A stretch of 29,785 nucleotides of DNA, from the NCBI GenBank assembly GCA_963602445.1, contig CAVCIY010000070.1, positions 1 to 29,785 of the forward strand. The letters run 5' to 3'. How positions within the stretch are numbered: the stretch's first letter is position 1; each line of letters begins with the position of its first letter. A program made the translations under genes and the position numbers. The notes beneath the pieces are model-generated. The model had not been told where the DNA came from and made no database searches. It saw only the letters and a list, made by a program, of their open reading frames with translations. Source of the DNA: Alangreenwoodia sp963602445. GTDB taxonomy: Bacteria; Bacillota; Clostridia; Peptostreptococcales; Anaerovoracaceae. Positions 25,266 to 29,785 of this stretch are shown here, one piece after another.

Positions 25266-27128
25266 GTGTCTTTTGATGGTTTAGTGACATCGGCAGTTAC
25301 CCGCGAGCTTTCATCAAAGCTTACCGGGTGCAAAATAGAAAAGGTTTATCAGCCGTCTGCAGACGAAATCTTTCTTTCGATTCGCGGCGGCGGCGAAAAA
25401 TACAGACTTTATCTTTCGGCAAATACTACGCATGCGGGAATTTATCTCACGTCTGAAAAAAGCCTGAATCCGCAAAATCCTCCGGCTTTCTGCATGCTTT
25501 TAAGGAAGCATCTTCAATCGGCAAGAATCAGGGAGATTCGTCAGGTCGATTCGGAGCGAATAATAGAAATCTACACTGACGCTACAAACGAGCTCGGTTT
25601 TGACGTCAAATACAAGCTGATCATCGAGATAATGGGAAAACACAGCAATATCCTTCTTATCGACCTTGGTACAGGCAGGATTGTCGATTGCATAAAAAGA
25701 ATCTCAGGTGACGTAAACAGATATCGGCAGACGCTTCCGGGACTAATGTATGTCGCGCCGCCTTCACAAAACAAATTGCCTTATTTCCACCTGGATTATA
25801 ATGAGTTCAAAGCTCTTTATATTGAAAACGGATTTGAAAAGGATCCCGAAAAGGCTCTTGTAAAAACAATCATGGGCATAAGTCCTTTGATGTCTTCGGA
25901 GCTCCTTTACAGAGCAAGAAAAGCTTTACAGAGCAAAAATACTTATATCCATAATCCGGTCGAAAATTCTGATAAAAGTCTTACACCGGATGCAGGCAGT
26001 TATCATTCGGCATTTTTAGGTGACTCTTCTTCAGCAGATTCAAGTGATTATTTTTCGTCAAATAACGAAGAGCTGATGAAAGCAGTCTATTCTGAACTTG
26101 TGAAGGTAGTTTCAGAAATTTCACAAGGAAATATGTCACCGACTCTTTACGCAGACGCTAATTGCGCTCCGTGTGATTTTCATGCCGTAATGATTGAGAC
26201 GCTGGCTTCGGAATATTCTGTAACCGAATTTGAAACCATAAGTGAAGCGTGCGAGAAATATTTTGAAGGAAGAAGCTCCTCAAACAGGATTCGTCAAAAA
26301 GCGTCAAATATCAGAAAAACGGTTTCGGCAGCGCTCGATAAGATGCTTCTTAAAAAGCAGCGCTTGTCTGAAGATCTGATGCGTGCTGAAAATTCCGAAG
26401 ATTACAGGCTCTACGGTGAGCTTTTGACTGCGAGCCTGCATTCCGTAAAAGACGGCAGAAGCGAGGCTGAGGTTCTCAACTATTATACGGGCGAAATGCT
26501 TACTATTCCGCTTGATCCAAGATTTTCCGCCTCAAAAAACGCACAAAGATATTTCAAGAAATATGCAAAGGCAAAGACAGCTGTCACGGAAAAGAAAATA
26601 CAGCTCGAGGAGACTGAGCGTGAAATCGACTATCTAGATTCCGTTCTTACATTTATTGACAATACAGACAAGGCTGAAGGGCTTGAGGACATACGTGCCG
26701 AGCTTATAGAGAACGGAATACTGAATAGGCGAAACCAAAAAGAACGCCTTCGCAAGGTAAATCCAAAGCCTATGGAATTCTTCACTTCTACCGGAAAAAG
26801 AATCTTGGTTGGAAAAAATAACAAAGAAAATGACATTCTCACATTCAAAACAGCTTCCTCTACCGACTATTGGTTCCATACAAAAGACATTCCCGGTTCT
26901 CACGTAATATTATTTACTGACGGTGAGGAGCCGAATGAAAGTGAGATTTTCGAGGCCGCAGCGCTTGCCGCGCGTTTTAGCAAAGCAAAAATGTCAGGAA
27001 ACGTGCCTGTCGACTACGTACGCGCAAAATATGTAAAAAAGCCGTCCGGAGCAAAACCAGGATATGTAATATTTACAAACAACAATACAGTATATACCGA
27101 TCCTGCTGTATTAGATGATAATAAGTAA
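25266..27128 (+). CDS. rqcH: RqcH / NFACT family ribosome quality-control factor
   Basis: 620 aa, starting with a GTG at 25266 that has GGGAGGTG 5 nt upstream. The NFACT-N domain (~1-220) starts SFDGLVTSAVTRELSSKLTG and carries KIEKVYQPSADEI and the IEIMGKHSNILLID motif. A helical/coiled-coil middle spans ~330-490, with a Ser/Asp-rich insert near 240-265. The C-terminal NFACT-R domain (~500-610) has DYWFHTKDIPGSHVIL. RqcH binds obstructed 50S subunits and adds C-terminal alanine tails to stalled peptides; older annotations call it fibronectin-binding protein. It diverges from yicC. The last seven codons plus stop are duplicated just downstream (27132-27157). Confidence 0.94.
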   Translation: MSFDGLVTSAVTRELSSKLTGCKIEKVYQPSADEIFLSIRGGGEKYRLYLSANTTHAGIYLTSEKSLNPQNPPAFCMLLRKHLQSARIREIRQVDSERIIEIYTDATNELGFDVKYKLIIEIMGKHSNILLIDLGTGRIVDCIKRISGDVNRYRQTLPGLMYVAPPSQNKLPYFHLDYNEFKALYIENGFEKDPEKALVKTIMGISPLMSSELLYRARKALQSKNTYIHNPVENSDKSLTPDAGSYHSAFLGDSSSADSSDYFSSNNEELMKAVYSELVKVVSEISQGNMSPTLYADANCAPCDFHAVMIETLASEYSVTEFETISEACEKYFEGRSSSNRIRQKASNIRKTVSAALDKMLLKKQRLSEDLMRAENSEDYRLYGELLTASLHSVKDGRSEAEVLNYYTGEMLTIPLDPRFSASKNAQRYFKKYAKAKTAVTEKKIQLEETEREIDYLDSVLTFIDNTDKAEGLEDIRAELIENGILNRRNQKERLRKVNPKPMEFFTSTGKRILVGKNNKENDILTFKTASSTDYWFHTKDIPGSHVILFTDGEEPNESEIFEAAALAARFSKAKMSGNVPVDYVRAKYVKKPSGAKPGYVIFTNNNTVYTDPAVLDDNK

Positions 27129-27157
27129 AATCTGTATTGGATGATAAGAAGTAAAAT
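27106..27157. repeat. 26-bp tandem duplication of the rqcH 3' end
   Basis: 27106-27131 and 27132-27157 match at 24 of 26 positions and abut directly. The first copy contains the final codons and the TAA of rqcH; the second is non-coding. Confidence 0.9.
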
Positions 27158-27185
27158 ATAAACAGCATATGTACGGGGAGCTTAC

Positions 27186-27365
27186 GTGAGGCGCCGGTGC
27201 GGCGGTAAGTGCACTGCGCAGTAAAGCTTGCAAATAATGCCGGTGTGAGGCACCGGCGCGGCGGCAATGCGAGTAAAGCCTGTATGAGGCGCCGGTGCAG
27301 CGGTAAATGCACTGCGCAGTAAAGCTTGCGAATAATGCCGGTGTGAGGCGCCGGTGCGATGACAA
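27186..27365. repeat. GC-rich 98-bp tandem repeat, about 2 units
   Basis: A 23-bp core starting GTGAGGCGCCGGTGCGGCGG recurs at 27186, 27245, 27284 and 27343. Steps are 59, 39 and 59 bp, so the true unit is 98 bp with two cores. The spacers also repeat (GCACTGCGCAGTAAAGCTTG at 27211 and 27309). GC content is far above the flanking AT-rich DNA. It fills the gap between rqcH and the MBL-fold gene. Confidence 0.9.
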
Positions 27366-27377
27366 ATGCATTGTCAT
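27359..27377 (+). promoter_or_regulatory. Inverted repeat just before the MBL-fold gene
   Basis: ATGACAA-ATGCA-TTGTCAT has 7-bp perfect arms and an AATGCATT centre. It ends 23 bp before the ATG of the MBL-fold gene and next to its GGAG box, so it could act as an operator or leader hairpin. Confidence 0.4.
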
Positions 27378-27400
27378 GATATACGGAGAAAATTATAAAT

Positions 27401-28036
27401 ATGGAAATAATACGAAAAATTTTCGGTGAATTGGAAAATAATTGCTATATTATTTTTGACAAAACGAGCAGCGAAGCTTATATTATAGATCCGGGATATT
27501 TTCCCGAGAAGATAGCTGATATCATTAAGCGCAGACGATTCCAATTAAAGGGAATCCTCTGTACTCACTATCATTATGATCATACGGACGAATGTGAAAA
27601 GTTAAGAAAGATGCTTGATGCCAAAGTTTTTATGACAAAGCGCGACTCAAAAAGATATAAAGGTCATGTTGATGTATTTTTGCGTGACAAAGATGTCCTT
27701 ATGCTGGGAGACGAAAGAATCGAAGTAATAGCAACTCCGGGACATACGAGCGGAAGCGTTTCATTCATATGCAATGACTCCAAGTGTATATTTACAGGCG
27801 ATGCATTATTTCCGACTGATACGGGATATGTAATTTTTGAAACAGGATCCGCAGATGACATGGAAAGTTCTGTAAAAAGACTCGACACGCTTCTTACGGA
27901 TGATTTTATGATATGGCCGGGGCATGAGGAAAATGTCGATATGCATTTTGTAAGAAAGCACAATAAGGATTATATCGGTTATCTTAAGGGAATTCATCCC
28001 GAACATACGACAATGAGCCCGGATGATTTAAAATAA
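27401..28036 (+). CDS. MBL-fold metallo-hydrolase (glyoxalase II-like)
   Basis: 211 aa, cytoplasmic, no signal. Metal ligands of the metallo-beta-lactamase fold are present: THYHYDHTDE (HxHxDH), His in ATPGHTSGSV, Asp in FTGDALF, and His in WPGHEE. The N-terminus LENNCYIIFD..S.EAYIIDPG is typical of the hydroxyacylglutathione-hydrolase-like subfamily found in Clostridia, whose substrate is usually undefined. The ATG at 27401 has GGAG about 12 nt upstream, somewhat far. It follows rqcH across a repeat-filled gap and converges on the RNase R gene. The end of the gene, including the stop codon, is duplicated downstream. Substrate unknown. Confidence 0.9.
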   Translation: MEIIRKIFGELENNCYIIFDKTSSEAYIIDPGYFPEKIADIIKRRRFQLKGILCTHYHYDHTDECEKLRKMLDAKVFMTKRDSKRYKGHVDVFLRDKDVLMLGDERIEVIATPGHTSGSVSFICNDSKCIFTGDALFPTDTGYVIFETGSADDMESSVKRLDTLLTDDFMIWPGHEENVDMHFVRKHNKDYIGYLKGIHPEHTTMSPDDLK

Positions 28037-28062
28037 ATTTTCTACGGATGATTTAAAATAAA
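28020..28062. repeat. Duplicated 3' end of the MBL-fold gene
   Basis: An 18-bp sequence CGGATGATTTAAAATAAA occurs at 28020-28037 and again, identical, at 28045-28062 (period 25). The first copy holds the last codons and stop of the gene; the second lies beyond it. Confidence 0.9.
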
Positions 28063-28083
28063 CTGCCGCCGATTATATGACAA

Positions 28084-28119
28084 TTCCGGGGTAACCGTCA
28101 ATCTGACGGCATCCCGGAA
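28084..28119. terminator. Bidirectional terminator between convergent genes
   Basis: TTCCGGG (28084-28090) pairs with CCCGGAA (28113-28119), with an inner stem CCGTCA/TGACGG (28095-28100, 28104-28109). On the plus strand a TTTTGTGCTTATTTGCTTTTTT tract, not a perfect T-run, follows. It sits between the stops of the MBL-fold gene and the RNase R gene. Confidence 0.75.
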
Positions 28120-28140
28120 ATTTTGTGCTTATTTGCTTTT

Positions 28141-29785
28141 TTATACTAAATACATGTCGATCAGTCTCGACTCTGGTTCGACTTTTGCTATTTTTACCTT
28201 TACTCTGTCGCCTACGGTATAGACGCAATGTCTTATCTCGCCAACCATCCTCATTTTGCTGCTGTCAAAGTCGTAAAAATCATCTCTCATCGTTCTGACA
28301 GGCACAAATCCTTCGATTGTATTTTCAAGCTCAACAAACATCCCCGCAGTTATCATTCCGTTTATGATTCCGTCAAACGTCCTGCCTTCAAACTTTTTCA
28401 TATATGTACACATCAAATATTTTTCTATATCTCTTTCAGCATTTATCGAGGCACGTTCCCTTGCAGAAGAATTTCGGGCAGCCTCTTCGCATGATGCGGC
28501 AAGAATACGGAGCCTTTCCTCGCTTGGAACCGAATGAAGAGTTTCTTTTATTATTCTGTGAATGATAAGATCCGGATAGCGCCTTATAGGAGAAGTGAAA
28601 TGACAATAATATTTAAATCCCAGTCCAAAATGTCCCTCACATGACGTCTTGTATTCTGCTTTCATCATTGACCTTAATGCGGCAATGCTGATTATATGTT
28701 CTTCAGGAGAGCCGGCTGCCTTTTTTATAAGCTCAGAAATTTCTCTCGGGTGTATGTCATCAGCTGACCCCTTAAGAAGATAACCCAGGCTCCCGACAAA
28801 TCGCCTAAGCTCTTCTATTTTCTGCCCTGAGGGCTTCTCATGAACCCTAAAGACAAACGGGATATCCATCCAATAAAAATCCTCCGCAACAATTTTATTT
28901 GCGGCAAGCATAAATTCTTCGATAATCTTGTTTGCAATCCTGCGTTCTGATGCTCTGACATCCGTGACAAATCCGTCGCTGTCGACCTTAATCGCTGGCT
29001 CAGGAATGTCAAAATCAATACTGCCCTTTTCATATCTTTTTTTCATCAGGATTTCGGCAAGCTGTTTCATATCTTTTAGCATGTATGCAATATCATCACT
29101 AAGCTTTTCGGATCTTTTCTTATTTTCCAGATAGTCCGAAACCTCTGTATATGTCAGTCTCGCATGCGAACACATCACACTTTCATATATGTTGTGGTCG
29201 ATTATCGTACCATTTTTATCTATCACAGCTTCAACTGTAAGGGTTAGCCTGTCTGAGCCTTCATTTAGGCTGCATATACCGTTTGAGAGCTCGTGCGGAA
29301 GCATCGGATAAACATTAGTCGGAAAATAGACACTGCATCCGCGTCTGAGAGCCTCTGCATCGAGAAATGAGCCTTCCTTTACATATTCCGAAACGTCAGC
29401 AATGCATACTGTAAGAATAAAATTTTCATCATTGTTCCTGTCACGAATCACGCTTACAGCATCATCAAAATCTCTCGCGTCTTCCCCGTCAATAGTGACA
29501 AGGAGTCTGTCACGCAGATCTGTTCGCCCTGTCATACGCTTTGCTGCAGGACGGTCAATCTTACAGTCTTCAATATTTTCAGCTTCAAAGACAGTCTCAG
29601 GTGCAAAATCTTCATTTATTTCATACTTACTCAAAACAGCATGAATCTCTGCGTCAATTGAGCCTGACGGGCCGAAAACCTTTATGATTTTTCCTTTCAG
29701 TTCATATATTCTGTGACTGTCATATATTCCGCGACTGTCATCGGGATATCTTGTGATTTCTGCCAGAACCTTATCTCCCGGCTTG
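28141..29785 (-). CDS. rnr: Ribonuclease R (RNB family exoribonuclease), N-terminus beyond window
   Basis: The frame is open from the right edge to the TAA at 28141, about 548 codons, so the TTG at 29634 is internal and the true start is outside. Visible parts are the end of the cold-shock domain (KPGDKVLAEITRYPDD), the RNB catalytic domain with LVTIDGEDARDFDDAVSV (the Asp cluster binding Mg) and HFTSPIRRYPDLIIHRII, then a C-terminal S1 domain (DGIINGMITAGMFVELENTI to the end). The enzyme degrades structured RNA 3' to 5' and aids tmRNA-linked quality control. The tail ends at the S1 domain (DMYLV), without the Lys-rich extension seen in some homologues. An 18-bp in-frame duplication is at 29702-29737. 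Neighbours smpB/ssrA often follow rnr but are not here. Confidence 0.93.
   Translation of the reverse strand, partial: KPGDKVLAEITRYPDDSRGIYDSHRIYELKGKIIKVFGPSGSIDAEIHAVLSKYEINEDFAPETVFEAENIEDCKIDRPAAKRMTGRTDLRDRLLVTIDGEDARDFDDAVSVIRDRNNDENFILTVCIADVSEYVKEGSFLDAEALRRGCSVYFPTNVYPMLPHELSNGICSLNEGSDRLTLTVEAVIDKNGTIIDHNIYESVMCSHARLTYTEVSDYLENKKRSEKLSDDIAYMLKDMKQLAEILMKKRYEKGSIDFDIPEPAIKVDSDGFVTDVRASERRIANKIIEEFMLAANKIVAEDFYWMDIPFVFRVHEKPSGQKIEELRRFVGSLGYLLKGSADDIHPREISELIKKAAGSPEEHIISIAALRSMMKAEYKTSCEGHFGLGFKYYCHFTSPIRRYPDLIIHRIIKETLHSVPSEERLRILAASCEEAARNSSARERASINAERDIEKYLMCTYMKKFEGRTFDGIINGMITAGMFVELENTIEGFVPVRTMRDDFYDFDSSKMRMVGEIRHCVYTVGDRVKVKIAKVEPESRLIDMYLV
29702..29737. repeat. 18-bp in-frame duplication inside rnr
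   Basis: 29702-29719 and 29720-29737 match at 16 of 18 positions (TCATATATTCTGTGACTG type), encoding DSRGIY followed by DSHRIY. It lies in the region between the cold-shock and RNB parts, and shows that the repeat-forming process also touches coding DNA. Confidence 0.75.

Noticed and set aside
27073..27377. Two overlapping minus-strand frames between rqcH and the MBL-fold gene
   Set aside because: They are translations of the 98-bp GC-rich repeat (recurrent RRLTPALFASF) and run into rqcH.

Overview
The window looks like a chromosomal segment of an anaerobic Gram-positive bacterium (Bacillota, class Clostridia). The evidence is the house-keeping order yicC-gmk-rpoZ-coaBC beside rqcH, strong AGGAGG-type ribosome binding sites, frequent GTG/TTG starts, S-layer-homology (SLH) cell-wall anchors, and modest GC content with AT-rich intergenic DNA. 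The genus cannot be fixed from the sequence alone. All functional names below come from motif reading, not database searches.

Region 1 (1-17966) is a surface-protein island. Seven consecutive genes, all on the minus strand, encode proteins with N-terminal signal peptides and modular extracellular architectures. In transcription order they are: a GLUG-repeat protein without a visible anchor (16650-17966); a 1315-aa protein with two Ig-like group 2 domains, beta-helix regions and SLH repeats (12604-16551); a 1416-aa protein with GLUG repeats, group 3 Ig-like domains and SLH repeats (8163-12413); an InlB-type B-repeat protein with SLH repeats (5801-7807); a cohesin-like/B-repeat/dockerin-like protein (3737-5761); a 14-repeat BspA/DUF285-type protein with a dockerin-like tail (1147-3627); and a protein cut by the window edge (1-918) whose first ~250 residues are paralogous to the 5801-7807 protein. 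Three members carry SLH anchors, two share a dockerin-like C-terminal module, and several begin with beta-rich domains that may be cohesin-like. One testable reading is a small surface assembly in which anchored proteins hold secreted dockerin-bearing adhesins.

Region 2 (18211-18459) holds tRNA-Leu(GAG) with a very good promoter and a strong terminator, followed by a candidate promoter for the surface island.

Region 3 (18554-21586, minus strand) has azlC-azlD (branched-chain amino-acid export), a DUF6506 protein, a YraN/UPF0102 nuclease-fold protein and a YdcF/DUF218 membrane protein. Region 4 (21655-24972, minus strand) is the tight yicC-gmk-rpoZ-coaBC cluster; its omega subunit carries an unusually long acidic tail. 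Region 5 (25266-29785) has rqcH and an MBL-fold hydrolase on the plus strand, converging on an RNase R gene (minus strand) that runs off the right edge.

A theme across the window is short, degenerate tandem repeats confined to intergenic gaps, a different unit at each locus (periods 15, 19, 20, 25, 26, 32 and 98 bp). At several loci the duplicated unit contains the stop codon and last codons of the upstream gene, as if gene ends had been echoed into the gap.
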